Source of the DNA: Chloroflexota bacterium
GTDB lineage: Bacteria > Chloroflexota > Anaerolineae > Aggregatilineales > Phototrophicaceae
Direction: 5' to 3'
NCBI GenBank assembly: GCA_013388745.1
Contig: JACAER010000006.1
Span: forward strand, 186,001 to 250,000
Length of the DNA: 64,000 bases
Below the pieces are notes generated by a model that saw only the letters and a program-made list of their open reading frames with translations, searched no databases and was not told the DNA's origin. A program made the position numbers and the translations under genes. Positions 27,737 through 36,439 of this stretch are shown here, piece after piece. Numbering within the stretch: the first letter of the stretch is position 1; the number at the start of each line of letters is the position of its first letter.

Positions 27737-28111
27737 ATGGCAGATATCAAAGGCAAACGTAAAGCAGCAATGCGCAGCGCACGCCATCGGCGCGTGCGCG
27801 CCCGTGTGCAGGGCACAGCCGCCCGCCCGCGCCTGAATGTGTTCCGCAGTCTGGCGAACATTTATGCGCAGGTGATCGATGACTCCACGCACCGCACTAT
27901 TGTTTCGGCCTCAACGGTGGACGCGGAAGTCGCCACCCAGCTTGAAGGCAAGAACAAAGTGGATGCGGCGCGCATTGTCGGCCGTATCGTGGCCGAACGC
28001 GCCAAAAACGCGGGCATCACCTCCGTGGTCTTTGATCGCGGGGGCTATAAATATCATGGGCGCGTCGAAGCGCTGGCGCAGGCCGCGCGCGAAGCCGGGT
28101 TGGAATTCTAG
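27737..28111 (+). CDS. rplR: 50S ribosomal protein L18
   Basis: A 124-residue L18 with [19 protein letters not shown] and the C-terminal [26 protein letters not shown] block. It binds 5S rRNA with L5. The N-terminal basic part is complete. It is followed by rpsE after 9 bases. Confidence 0.96.
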   Translation: MADIKGKRKAAMRSARHRRVRARVQGTAARPRLNVFRSLANIYAQVIDDSTHRTIVSASTVDAEVATQLEGKNKVDAARIVGRIVAERAKNAGITSVVFDRGGYKYHGRVEALAQAAREAGLEF

Positions 28112-28120
28112 GAGATCATC

Positions 28121-28740
<620 letters not shown>

Positions 28741-28744
<4 letters not shown>

Positions 28745-28941
28745 GCAGCGAAGTGAAAACCCTCAAGGTGACGCTGGTAAAGAGCACGATCGGCTATAAT
28801 GCCAAGCAGCGCCGTATCGCGCAGTCGCTTGGGCTGCGCCGTCTGCAATCCAGCGTAATAGTAGACGACACGCCGACCACGCGCGGGATGATTAACAAGA
28901 TCAGCCATTTGCTGCGCGTCGAAGAGGTATCGAATTCCTAA
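28741..28941 (+). CDS. rpmD: 50S ribosomal protein L30
   Basis: A 66-residue L30 with TLVKSTIGYNAKQRRIAQSLGLRR and a MINKISHLLRVEEV end. It overlaps rpsE by 4 bases (ATGA), so it is probably translated by coupling. The order rpsE-rpmD-rplO is canonical. Confidence 0.95.
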
Positions 28942-29015
28942 GGGGCAGGGCAGAACTTGCCTCAGACAGCAATTGAAAGGAGCAGGGCACGCCGCGTGTG
29001 TGCCGCACGTATCTC

Positions 29016-29540
29016 ATGAAACTACACGATCTGAAGCCCGATCCGGGTTCGAAGAAAGCACGCACGCGCGTGGGGCGCGGTATCGCCGCGGGCAAAGGCA
29101 AAACCGCTGGCCGCGGCCAAAAAGGACAGGGCGCGCGCGGGGGTAAACCCAAAGGCGCCTACTTCGAGGGCGGTCAGCTTCCGCTGGTGCGGCGGCTGCC
29201 CTTCAAGCGCGGCTTCAACAACATCTTCCGTATTGACTATCAGGAAGTGAACGTGGTTGACCTGGCCGAGTTCGCCGATGGCACAGTCGTCACCGCGCAG
29301 CTTCTGGCGGAAAAACGCCTGATTCGTGATGCCGATAAGCCACTGGTGGTGCTGGGCGATGGCGAACTCAACAAAAAGCTGACGGTCAAGGCCAACCGCT
29401 TTACGAAGAGCGCCACCGAAAAAATCACCGCTGCCGGCGGGAGTGTCGAAGTGCTGCCGTTGCTGGTGACCGGCGCGCGCGCCACCGTGAAGAAACTGCG
29501 TAAAGCAGAACTGGCAAAATTAGCCGCAAAGCAGTCATAG
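29016..29540 (+). CDS. rplO: 50S ribosomal protein L15
   Basis: A 174-residue L15 starting MKLHDLKPDPGSKKARTRVGRG, followed by the glycine-rich GKGKTAGRGQKGQGARGGK segment. The family start is the ATG at 29016, but no ribosome binding site lies near it; AAAGGAG is at 28976-28982, 33 bases upstream, with a GGCAC/GTGCC stem (28986-29004) in between that could shorten the distance. GTG at 28998 is the alternative start, adding six residues. Confidence 0.93.
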   Translation: MKLHDLKPDPGSKKARTRVGRGIAAGKGKTAGRGQKGQGARGGKPKGAYFEGGQLPLVRRLPFKRGFNNIFRIDYQEVNVVDLAEFADGTVVTAQLLAEKRLIRDADKPLVVLGDGELNKKLTVKANRFTKSATEKITAAGGSVEVLPLLVTGARATVKKLRKAELAKLAAKQS

Positions 29541-29561
29541 AAAAAGCGCAGCAGGCCGCTG

Positions 29562-29586
29562 GACCGGGTATAATCATCTCCCGGTC
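29562..29586 (+). promoter_or_regulatory. Inverted repeat with TATAAT in the loop, before secY
   Basis: GACCGGG (29562-29568) and CCCGGTC (29580-29586) form a perfect 7-bp stem; the loop begins with TATAAT (29569-29574). There is no good -35 box. It may be an internal promoter or an attenuator ahead of secY-adk-map. Confidence 0.35.
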
Positions 29587-29615
29587 TGGTCTGTTGATAG
29601 TTGAGGATTTTGGTT

Positions 29616-30926
29616 ATGCTAGAAGCTCTTCGCAATGCGATCCGCTTGCCAGAACTGCGCAATAAGCTGCTGCTGACCCTGTTTATTCTGGTGGTCTACC
29701 AGTTTGCGGCGCACGTGCCGGTGGTCGGCGTAGACCGCGATGCCCTGAACGCGCTGCTGAGCCAGCGCAACAGCATCATCGATGTGTTGAACCTGCTTTC
29801 GGGCGGCGCAGTCACGCACTTCAGCGTGCTAGCAAACGGCGTCTACCCCTATATCACGGCGCAGATTATCATCCAACTGCTGGTGCCCATCTGGCCGGCG
29901 CTGGAAGCAATCCAGCGTGAACCGGGCGGCCGCGAGAAAATTCAGCGCTACACCTACTATCTGGCAATCCCGATGGCGATGCTGCAATCGATCGCGCAGG
30001 TCAATATTTTCGGCGCCTTGGGCGGCGCTCCCATCATTCCCGGTTTCGGTAGTGATTGGCTGCTGACAGCGGCGGTGATGGCGACAATGACCGCCGGCAC
30101 GTTGTTCGCCATCTGGCTCGGTGAACTGATCACCGAACAGGGTATCGGCAACGGTATTTCGATCATCATCTTCTCCGGCATTGTGGCGCAGGCGCCGGGC
30201 AACATCACACGCCTGATTACCAACTCGCCGCAGCCGATTGTGAGCGTGATTATTTTCATCGTCCTGCTGCTCATCAGCCTGGTTGCCATCATCCTGATTC
30301 AGGAAGGTGTGCGGCGCGTGCCGGTGCAGTATGGCAAGCGTGTGCGTGGCCGCCGCCAGTACGGGGGCGCAACCACTCATATCCCGCTCAAGGTCAACGC
30401 CGTCGGCATGATCCCGTTGATTTTCGCGCAATCGATCATCACCCTGCCCGCGATCATCGCCAGCATCTTCCCCGCCGGCCCGGTGGGTGATTGGTTCCGC
30501 GAAACCTTCGGCCAGAATCAGGGCTTTGGCTATTGGACGATGTATTTCATTCTGGTGGTCGGCTTCACCTTCGTTTACACCGATGTGATGATCAGCAATC
30601 AGAACCTGGCTGACAACTTACAGCGGCAGGGCGGCTTTATCCCTGGCATTCGTCCCGGCAAGCGCACGGACGACTATATCCGTACCGTCACGCGGCGCAT
30701 TACGCTGGTAGGGGCGCTGTTTTTGGGCATTATCGCCGTGATGCCCGGCATCGTCGATCTGCTTAACCGCGTCATCTTCCCGGCAGAAACGGCAGGCACA
30801 GCAGGCAACGCGGCGCTGGTCTTGACTGGCTCGGCGCTGATTATCGTGGTCGGCGTGGTGATCGACACCATGCGCCAGCTCGAAGCGCAGCTTATGATGC
30901 GCAACTACGAAGGCTTCATGCGCTAA
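29616..30926 (+). CDS. secY: Protein translocase subunit SecY
   Basis: A 436-residue protein with ten membrane helices that forms the Sec channel. Recognisable blocks are VYQFAAHVPVVGVD, the plug-region ITAQIIIQLLVPIWP, GIGNGISIIIFSGI, and the cytoplasmic loop VPVQYGKRVRGRRQYGG. GAGG lies 9 bases before the ATG; an upstream TTG at 29601 is unlikely. It follows rplO as in most spc operons and is followed by adk after 126 bases that hold a palindrome. Confidence 0.97.
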   Translation: MLEALRNAIRLPELRNKLLLTLFILVVYQFAAHVPVVGVDRDALNALLSQRNSIIDVLNLLSGGAVTHFSVLANGVYPYITAQIIIQLLVPIWPALEAIQREPGGREKIQRYTYYLAIPMAMLQSIAQVNIFGALGGAPIIPGFGSDWLLTAAVMATMTAGTLFAIWLGELITEQGIGNGISIIIFSGIVAQAPGNITRLITNSPQPIVSVIIFIVLLLISLVAIILIQEGVRRVPVQYGKRVRGRRQYGGATTHIPLKVNAVGMIPLIFAQSIITLPAIIASIFPAGPVGDWFRETFGQNQGFGYWTMYFILVVGFTFVYTDVMISNQNLADNLQRQGGFIPGIRPGKRTDDYIRTVTRRITLVGALFLGIIAVMPGIVDLLNRVIFPAETAGTAGNAALVLTGSALIIVVGVVIDTMRQLEAQLMMRNYEGFMR

Positions 30927-30946
30927 CCTCGCGACTTCACCGAAAG

Positions 30947-30975
30947 CCCTCTCTCTCACCCTATCGGAGAGAGGG
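30947..30975. repeat. CCCTCTCTC/GAGAGAGGG palindrome
   Basis: CCCTCTCTC at 30947-30955 and GAGAGAGGG at 30967-30975 form a perfect 9-bp inverted repeat in the secY-adk spacer. Similar CCCT-rich palindromes occur at 40426-40454. This looks like a REP-type element rather than a terminator, as no T-run follows. Confidence 0.5.
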
Positions 30976-31052
30976 TTCGTCGTGGTCACGCATAGAGATT
31001 TTTGGGGGAAGTCTCGTCGGCAGCAGTTGGCTGCCAGACAGGCAAACAAAAT

Positions 31053-31709
31053 ATGCGTATTTTCTTGTTTATGGGCATTCAGGGTGCCGGCAAAGGCACG
31101 CAGGCCACACGGCTTTCGGAAAAACTGCAAATTCCGCAGATCAGCACAGGCGACATCTTCCGCGCGATCATGAAGCAGGACAGTCCACTGGGCGAGGAAC
31201 TGCGGGCGATTCTTAACGCCGGACAGTTGGTCTCTGATGAACTGACCTCACGCATGGTCAAGGAACGCATCGCGCAGCCCGACGCACAGCGGGGTTTCAT
31301 TCTCGACGGCTATCCGCGCACCAAAGGTCAGGTCGAGCATCTGGAAGCGATGTTGGGCGAGCGCGGCGCACATCTGGAAGCGGTTTTCTTCTTCGATCTG
31401 CCAAAAGAAGAAGCCGTTGCCCGCCTGGAACCGCGCCGCGTTTGCACCGCCAACAGTGCCCATATTTATCATTTGCAGCATAACCCGCCCAAACAAGCGG
31501 GGATCTGCGACAGCGACGGCGCGCCGCTCAAACAGCGCGACGACGACAAGCCCGAAGCCATCTAAAAACGGGTTTCAGAATATCTGGAACAAACTTTCCC
31601 GGTTATCCGTGAATATGAAGGCAGAGGCATCGTGCATCGCATTGATGCGCGCCTGCCAATCGACGCGGTGACCCAGGCCATGATGGAGATTGTGGATCGT
31701 CAGTCGTGA
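31053..31709 (+). pseudogene. adk: Adenylate kinase with one in-frame TAA (interrupted adk)
   Basis: The frame codes for adenylate kinase over 218 codons but codon 171 (31563-31565) is TAA. Before it are the P loop GIQGAGKGT (8-16), STGDIFRAI, the AMP-site GFILDGYPRT and the LID domain ending QRDDDKPEAI. After it the same frame continues KRVSEYLEQTFPVIREY to VTQAMMEIVDRQS and ends at TGA 31707-31709, overlapping the GTG start of map (GTGA). Aligned to E. coli, the stop falls at residue 165; the catalytic arginine 167 lies two codons later, so the 170-residue truncated product should be inactive. The P loop lacks the usual proline and the LID has lost most zinc-type cysteines. It may be a fresh nonsense mutation, readthrough, strain variation or a consensus error. 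Confidence 0.85.
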
Positions 31710-32497
31710 GTGAAGCATTACACCTGAAAACGGCGGAAGAAATCGCCATCATGCGCGAAGCCGGGCGCATCGTCGCTGTGGCGCATCAGGAGATGCGGCG
31801 CGCCGTGCGTCCGGGGGTGACTACCAAAGAACTCGACACTTTGGTAGAAACCATCATTCGCGATCATGGCGCCATTCCGGCTTTTTTGGGGTATCCCAAG
31901 CCCAATTCGCCGAATTACCCGGCCTCGATCTGCGCTTCGATCAATAATCAACTGGTGCATGGCATCCCCAGCGCGCGCGTGCTGAAAGAGGGGGACATCA
32001 TCAGCATCGACATCGGCACAGTGTACCGGGGCTATGTGGGCGATTCGGCCTGGACGTATGCAGTGGGAGAGATCAAACCACAGGTGCAGCGCCTGCTTGA
32101 CGTAACCGAACAGGCGCTTTATGCGGGCATTCGCGCTTCGGTGCTGCCTCATACCATCCGCGATGTGGCCTTGGCGGTGCAAACCTACGTGGACAAGCAC
32201 GGCTACAGCGTCGCACGCGAATATACCGGGCATGGCGTAGGCAAAGTCATGCATGAAAAAGGACTGGAAGTGCCCAACTGGTGGCCGCGCCGCGCGCAAG
32301 AACGCGGCTGGACGAACCATCACCTGCAAGTGGGCATGACTTACGCCATCGAGCCGATGGTGATCGCCGGGCGCGCCGAACTGCGTGAACTCGCCGACCA
32401 GTGGACGGTCGTCACACGCGATGGGTCGCTGTGCGCGCATTTTGAACATACGATTGCAATTACAGCCGATGAGCCGATGATCTTAACGCTGCCCTAG
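31706..32497 (+). CDS. map: Methionine aminopeptidase, type I
   Basis: A 263-residue enzyme that removes the initiator methionine. Metal ligands are seen in DIGTVYRGYVGDSAW (two aspartates), the EYTGHGVG histidine, the AIEPMV glutamate and the final glutamate in AHFEHTIAI. The start is GTG at 31706, overlapping the end of the adk frame; the reading STAEE-like KTAEEIAIMREAG motif follows. It lies in its usual place after adk, but infA does not follow. Confidence 0.95.
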   Translation: MSEALHLKTAEEIAIMREAGRIVAVAHQEMRRAVRPGVTTKELDTLVETIIRDHGAIPAFLGYPKPNSPNYPASICASINNQLVHGIPSARVLKEGDIISIDIGTVYRGYVGDSAWTYAVGEIKPQVQRLLDVTEQALYAGIRASVLPHTIRDVALAVQTYVDKHGYSVAREYTGHGVGKVMHEKGLEVPNWWPRRAQERGWTNHHLQVGMTYAIEPMVIAGRAELRELADQWTVVTRDGSLCAHFEHTIAITADEPMILTLP

Positions 32498-32505
32498 ATT
32501 GGCCG

Positions 32506-32534
32506 TAGACAGCCAGTGGACAGCCTGCTAAAAT
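32506..32534 (+). promoter_or_regulatory. Putative internal promoter before rpmJ
   Basis: TAGACA at 32506-32511 and an extended -10 TGCTAAAAT (TAAAAT at 32529-32534) with a 17-base spacer. It sits in the 79-base gap after map, where infA would normally be, and could drive rpmJ-rpsM-rpsK-rpoA. Confidence 0.55.
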
Positions 32535-32576
32535 TTAGGGCTCATTCTGACGGATTGACTGGAAAAGACTTATCCT

Positions 32577-32690
32577 ATGAGAGTAGCAGCATCCATTAAA
32601 AGACGGTGCCCCAAGTGCCGCGTGATTAAGCGGCATGGGCGTATCATGATTATCTGCGAAAACCCGAAGCACAAGCAGCGTCAGGGTTAG
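32577..32690 (+). CDS. rpmJ: 50S ribosomal protein L36
   Basis: A 37-residue protein beginning [19 protein letters not shown]. The zinc ligands fit the family pattern, CPKC, a later CEN cysteine and NPKH histidine, so this is the zinc-binding form. It is followed by rpsM after 19 bases, the canonical order. Its start has no strong ribosome binding site (GGAAAAG lies 10 bases upstream). Confidence 0.95.
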   Translation: MRVAASIKRRCPKCRVIKRHGRIMIICENPKHKQRQG

Positions 32691-32709
32691 GCTGAGGAGA
32701 GTTGTGAGC

Positions 32710-33096
32710 ATGGCTCGTATTGAAGGTGTAGACCTGCCGCGCGACAAGCGTGTAGAAGTTGCCCTGACCTATATTTTTGGCATTGGGCGCCCGACCAGCA
32801 AAAAAGTGCTTGATTCGACGGGGGTTAACCCCGACACGCGCGTGCGCAACCTGACAGAAGAAGAGGTGCAAAAGCTGCGCGATGAAATCGGCAAAATGAC
32901 GGTCGAAGGCGATCTGCGCCGTCAGGTACAGCTCAATATTAAGCGCTTGTCAGAAATCGGCTGTTATCGTGGGATGCGCCACCGCCGCAACCTGCCACTG
33001 CGCGGCCAGCGCACCCGCACCAACGCCCGCACCAAACGCGGTCCCAAGAAGACGGTCCCCGGGCGTGGTCGTCGTCGCGGCGCGACCAAGAAATAG
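32710..33096 (+). CDS. rpsM: 30S ribosomal protein S13
   Basis: A 128-residue S13 with [21 protein letters not shown] and the C-terminal [22 protein letters not shown] block that touches P-site tRNA. GAGGAG lies 10 bases before the ATG at 32710. It starts the alpha-operon part of the cluster. The next spacer of 123 bases carries two strong inverted repeats. Confidence 0.97.
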   Translation: MARIEGVDLPRDKRVEVALTYIFGIGRPTSKKVLDSTGVNPDTRVRNLTEEEVQKLRDEIGKMTVEGDLRRQVQLNIKRLSEIGCYRGMRHRRNLPLRGQRTRTNARTKRGPKKTVPGRGRRRGATKK

Positions 33097-33116
33097 CGCT
33101 GCTGTGTGTCGGCTTT

Positions 33117-33194
33117 ACGACAGGCGCGCCTGTCGTTGTGTTGAAAGACTTGAATACCTCGGATGCGCCCTGGCTTCCACTAGCAGGGCGCATC
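33117..33194 (+). promoter_or_regulatory. Two strong inverted repeats in the rpsM-rpsK spacer
   Basis: First, a perfect 20-bp palindrome, ACGACAGGCG and CGCCTGTCGT at 33117-33136. Second, an 11-bp perfect stem, GATGCGCCCTG (33162-33172) and CAGGGCGCATC (33184-33194), with an 11-base loop, ending about 25 bases before rpsK. A GGAG site follows. Possible roles are a protein-binding leader or an operator. No known family is recognised. Confidence 0.55.
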
Positions 33195-33219
33195 TCAGCA
33201 TGAGTAATGGAGAAACTCG

Positions 33220-33627
33220 ATGCCCAAAACACCCAAAAAGACGGCAGCCGGTCGTCGTACCGTCAAAAAAGCCGTCAAGAATATCCCTTATGGACAGGCG
33301 CATATCTACGCCACCTTTAACAACACGATTGTGTCGCTGACCGACCAATCGGGCAATGTGGTGTCGTGGGCCAGCGCCGGCACCTCCGGTTTTAAGGGCA
33401 GCCGCAAAAGCACGCCCTATGCGGCGCGCGTGGCGGCCCAGTCGGCCTCTGAAAATGCGCAGGGGCACGGCATGAAAGAAGTCGATGTGTTTGTCAAAGG
33501 CCCCGGCCCCGGACGCGAAGCCGCTATCCGCGCCATTCAGTCCAGCGGCCTGAAAGTGCGTTCAATCACCGATGTCACGCCGATCCCGCACAACGGGGTG
33601 CGCCCGCCCAAGAAGCGCCGTGTCTAA
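33220..33627 (+). CDS. rpsK: 30S ribosomal protein S11
   Basis: A 135-residue S11 with [39 protein letters not shown] and the C-terminal [13 protein letters not shown]. It forms part of the mRNA path on the platform. GGAG precedes the ATG. Normally rpsD follows, but here the next gene is rpoA. Confidence 0.97.
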   Translation: MPKTPKKTAAGRRTVKKAVKNIPYGQAHIYATFNNTIVSLTDQSGNVVSWASAGTSGFKGSRKSTPYAARVAAQSASENAQGHGMKEVDVFVKGPGPGREAAIRAIQSSGLKVRSITDVTPIPHNGVRPPKKRRV

Positions 33628-33711
33628 ACCCTGCGCGGCGGATGGTCTTATCTGGTGTTTTACAATACCATCTGAACGAAGCAGTGAGTGGCGAAAATAA
33701 GCCGGGAGAAA

Positions 33712-34719
33712 ATGACTTTGGTCACCAACAATATGGTTCTGCCGCATAAAATCGAGAGCGATGCTTCCACGCGCAATTATGGACGCTTCGTCGTCAGCCC
33801 GTTGGAAAGCGGCTATGGCCTGACACTGGGAAATGCGCTGCGGCGCGTGCTGTTGTCGTCGCTGCCGGGCGCGGCGGTCACCAGCATTCGAGTTTCTGAT
33901 GTCCATCACGAGTTTTCGGCCATTCCGCATGTACGCGAGGATATGACGCAGTTGATCTTGCAGATCAAACAGCTTCGGCTCAAACTCTATGATAATATCG
34001 AAACAGCACGGCTGCGCCTGGAACATCGCGGCGAGGGCACGGTGACGGCTTCGGACATCACCTGCCCGGCGGAAGTAGAAATCATCAACCCCGATCTCTA
34101 CCTCTTCACCGTTGATTCTGCTGACGCGCATATCGAGATGGAATTCGAAGTGCGTCCTGGGCGCGGTTACAGCCCCGCCGAAGAACGCGGTCGGCTGCCT
34201 ATCGGCGAACTGCCAGTTGATGCCATTTTCAGCCCTATCCGCCGCGTCAACTTCGAGGTGGATCGTGCGCGCGTCAACCAGCGCACCAATTACGACAAGC
34301 TGATTCTGGAAATCTGGACAGACGGCACTGTCCGCCCGGAAGAATCGTTGAGCACCGCCGCTCATATCCTCACCAAACACCTGACGGTGATCGGCGGCTC
34401 AAACTACGCCTTCGAGGAAGACGGGGTTGAAGACCTGATCGACAGCAGCGACAATCACATCGGCCGTCATAAACAGCTTTATGACAAACCGATTGAAGAA
34501 CTTGATCTCAGTGTGCGCGTCTTTAACTCGCTCAAGCGTACCGGTATCACTACTGTCGGCGATGTGCTGGATATGCTGGATCGCGGGCCAGACGCCATGC
34601 TGGCGATTCGCAACTTCGGCGAAAAATCGCTGGATGAGTTGGTAAGCAAGCTCAAGGAAAAAGGCTATCTGCCCGACGACAAAGAAATCCCCAGCATCGG
34701 CACCAGCAGCACAAGCTAG
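33712..34719 (+). CDS. rpoA: RNA polymerase alpha subunit
   Basis: About 335 residues. The N-terminal dimerisation domain carries GRFVVSPLESGYGLTLGNALRRVLLSSLPGAAV (near residues 20-55), and the C-terminal domain (DLSVRVFNSLKRTGITTVGDV and AIRNFGEKSLDELVSKLKEKGY) binds UP elements and activators. The start is uncertain: ATG at 33712 is only 3-4 bases from GGGAG, a TTG at 33718 has better spacing, and GTG at 33688 is also in frame. It follows rpsK directly, without rpsD. Confidence 0.96.
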   Translation: MTLVTNNMVLPHKIESDASTRNYGRFVVSPLESGYGLTLGNALRRVLLSSLPGAAVTSIRVSDVHHEFSAIPHVREDMTQLILQIKQLRLKLYDNIETARLRLEHRGEGTVTASDITCPAEVEIINPDLYLFTVDSADAHIEMEFEVRPGRGYSPAEERGRLPIGELPVDAIFSPIRRVNFEVDRARVNQRTNYDKLILEIWTDGTVRPEESLSTAAHILTKHLTVIGGSNYAFEEDGVEDLIDSSDNHIGRHKQLYDKPIEELDLSVRVFNSLKRTGITTVGDVLDMLDRGPDAMLAIRNFGEKSLDELVSKLKEKGYLPDDKEIPSIGTSSTS

Positions 34720-34730
34720 AGGAAATCAGC

Positions 34731-35123
34731 ATGAGACATCGTGTAGTAGGTAAACATCTCGGTCGGGACACCGATCATCGTAAGGCGCTGCGCTTCAACC
34801 TGACGCGCTCGCTGATTATGCAGGAACGCATCAAGACGACGAAGGCCAAAGCGCAGTTTGTCGAAGCGCATGTCGAAAAACTGATCACGATTGCCAAACG
34901 CGCCCTGGCCACCGGCGACCCTAACAAGGGCGTCCACGCCCGGCGTATCGTCGGATCACGGCTGCGCAATGATCGTGAACTGGTGCAGAAAGTGTTCGAC
35001 ACGCTGGCGCCGCGTTATGCCGAACGTCCGGGCGGCTATACCCGCCTGCTGAAGCTGGGGCCGCGCGCTGGTGACGCTGCCGACATGGTCTTTCTGGAAT
35101 TCGTGGATCGTCCGACAGAGTAA
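34731..35123 (+). CDS. rplQ: 50S ribosomal protein L17
   Basis: A 130-residue L17 with MRHRVVGKHLGRDTDHRKAL, the LIMQERIKTTKAKA block and a GGYTRLLKLGPRAGDAADM end. It lies near the tunnel exit. It follows rpoA in the universal order, 11 bases after its stop. Confidence 0.97.
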   Translation: MRHRVVGKHLGRDTDHRKALRFNLTRSLIMQERIKTTKAKAQFVEAHVEKLITIAKRALATGDPNKGVHARRIVGSRLRNDRELVQKVFDTLAPRYAERPGGYTRLLKLGPRAGDAADMVFLEFVDRPTE

Positions 35124-35128
35124 GGGTG

Positions 35129-35896
35129 ATGCGCTACCGCGCGACACTGGCCTACGACGGCAGCGCTTTCGAGGGCTTCCAGCGGCAGGCCGAGGGGACG
35201 CCCACGATTCAAGCGGCGGTCGAACATGCGCTCCAGCAGGTCACACAGCAGGTCGTGACTGTGGTAGGCGCGGGGCGCACAGACAGTGGCGTCCACGCCA
35301 GCGGGCAAGTGATTGCTTTTGATGTCACCTGGAAGCACACACCCGGCGATTTGCTGCGCGCACTGAACGCCAGGCTGCCGCCGGAAATCGCGTTACAAGA
35401 TATTGCCGAAGCCGCGCCAGATTTCCATCCGCGTTTTAGCGCGCTGGCGCGGCGTTATCGTTACAGTGTGGTCTGTGCCCAAGAACGTCAGCCTTTATGG
35501 CTGACGCGCGCCTGGCACATCCAAAAACAGCCCGATGTGCGCCGGATGAATGACGCGGCGCGTTTGCTGATCGGCACGCACGATTTTGCTGCCTTCGGCA
35601 AAGCGCCCGACGAAGACGGCCACACCGTGCGCGAGATCATGGCCTCGCAGTGGTATATCGCGCCCTATCAGGATACTGAAGTGTACGAGTATCGCGTCAA
35701 GGCCAACGCTTTTTTACAGCATATGGTGCGGCGCTTGGTCGGCGCTATGATCGATCTGGGATGCGGCAAAATCACGCTGTGGCAGTTTGAAGATGCCTTC
35801 CGGCGGGCAGACCCGACCGCGCTCAAAACCAGCGCGCCGCCGCAGGGGTTAATCTTAGAAGCAGTCTTCTATCCAGAAAATAAGCTGGTAAAATAA
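35129..35896 (+). CDS. truA: tRNA pseudouridine synthase A
   Basis: A 255-residue enzyme that makes pseudouridine at tRNA positions 38-40. The active-site motif GAGRTDSGVHASGQV holds the catalytic aspartate near residue 50. Other family blocks are FHPRFSALARRYRYSV and NAFLQHMVRRLVGAMI. It starts 5 bases after rplQ; ATG at 35129 is preferred over GTG at 35126. The rplQ-truA-rplM-rpsI order is common. Confidence 0.96.
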   Translation: MRYRATLAYDGSAFEGFQRQAEGTPTIQAAVEHALQQVTQQVVTVVGAGRTDSGVHASGQVIAFDVTWKHTPGDLLRALNARLPPEIALQDIAEAAPDFHPRFSALARRYRYSVVCAQERQPLWLTRAWHIQKQPDVRRMNDAARLLIGTHDFAAFGKAPDEDGHTVREIMASQWYIAPYQDTEVYEYRVKANAFLQHMVRRLVGAMIDLGCGKITLWQFEDAFRRADPTALKTSAPPQGLILEAVFYPENKLVK

Positions 35897-35912
35897 GGCG
35901 CATGGTGTACGA

Positions 35913-35958
35913 GGCGGTCTCCGCCGATGTAGAAAGTTGTGGCGGAAGAGAGACCGCC
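35913..35958 (+). promoter_or_regulatory. Long hairpin in the rplM leader
   Basis: GGCGGTCTC (35913-35921) pairs with GAGACCGCC (35950-35958); inside, CCGCC (35921-35925) can pair with GGCGG (35941-35945). The GGGAG ribosome binding site of rplM begins at the foot of the stem. In other bacteria L13 represses its own operon through the leader, so this is a candidate L13 site; the structure itself is inferred. Confidence 0.5.
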
Positions 35959-35970
35959 GGGAGCAAAATC

Positions 35971-36420
35971 ATGAGTTTGCACAAGACTTACGCAACCAAA
36001 CCAGGCGACATCAAACGCGAATGGTGGATTGTCGATGCCGAAGGCCAAACGCTCGGTCGTCTCGCCACCCAGATCGCGCATATCCTACGCGGCAAACACA
36101 AGCCGTATTTTACGCCGAGCATGGACACCGGCGATTATGTCATCGTCATCAACTGCGGTAAAATCGGCACTACAGGCAACCGGCTCGACGACAAGCACTA
36201 CTACCACCACTCCGGTTATGTGGGCGGTTTGAAGACTGTTACCCTGCGCGACCAACTCCAGCGCTTCCCTGATCGCCCGCTGCGCGAAGCCGTCAAGGGG
36301 ATGCTGCCCAAAAACGCGCTCGGCCATCAGATGATCAAGAAACTGCGTCTTTACAAGGGCACGGAACACCCGCACGCCGGCCAGAATCCCCGCCCGCTGC
36401 GCGAACTGTTTGGTGAATAA
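35971..36420 (+). CDS. rplM: 50S ribosomal protein L13
   Basis: A 149-residue L13 with REWWIVDAEGQTLGRLATQIA, the HYYHHSGYVGGLK block and GMLPKNALGHQMIKKLRLYKG. The ATG at 35971 has GGGAG 8 bases upstream; the upstream open frame to 35902 reads through the leader hairpin and is rejected. It forms the L13-S9 pair with rpsI. Confidence 0.97.
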   Translation: MSLHKTYATKPGDIKREWWIVDAEGQTLGRLATQIAHILRGKHKPYFTPSMDTGDYVIVINCGKIGTTGNRLDDKHYYHHSGYVGGLKTVTLRDQLQRFPDRPLREAVKGMLPKNALGHQMIKKLRLYKGTEHPHAGQNPRPLRELFGE

Positions 36421-36439
36421 GAGAGGAATTTAACCAACC

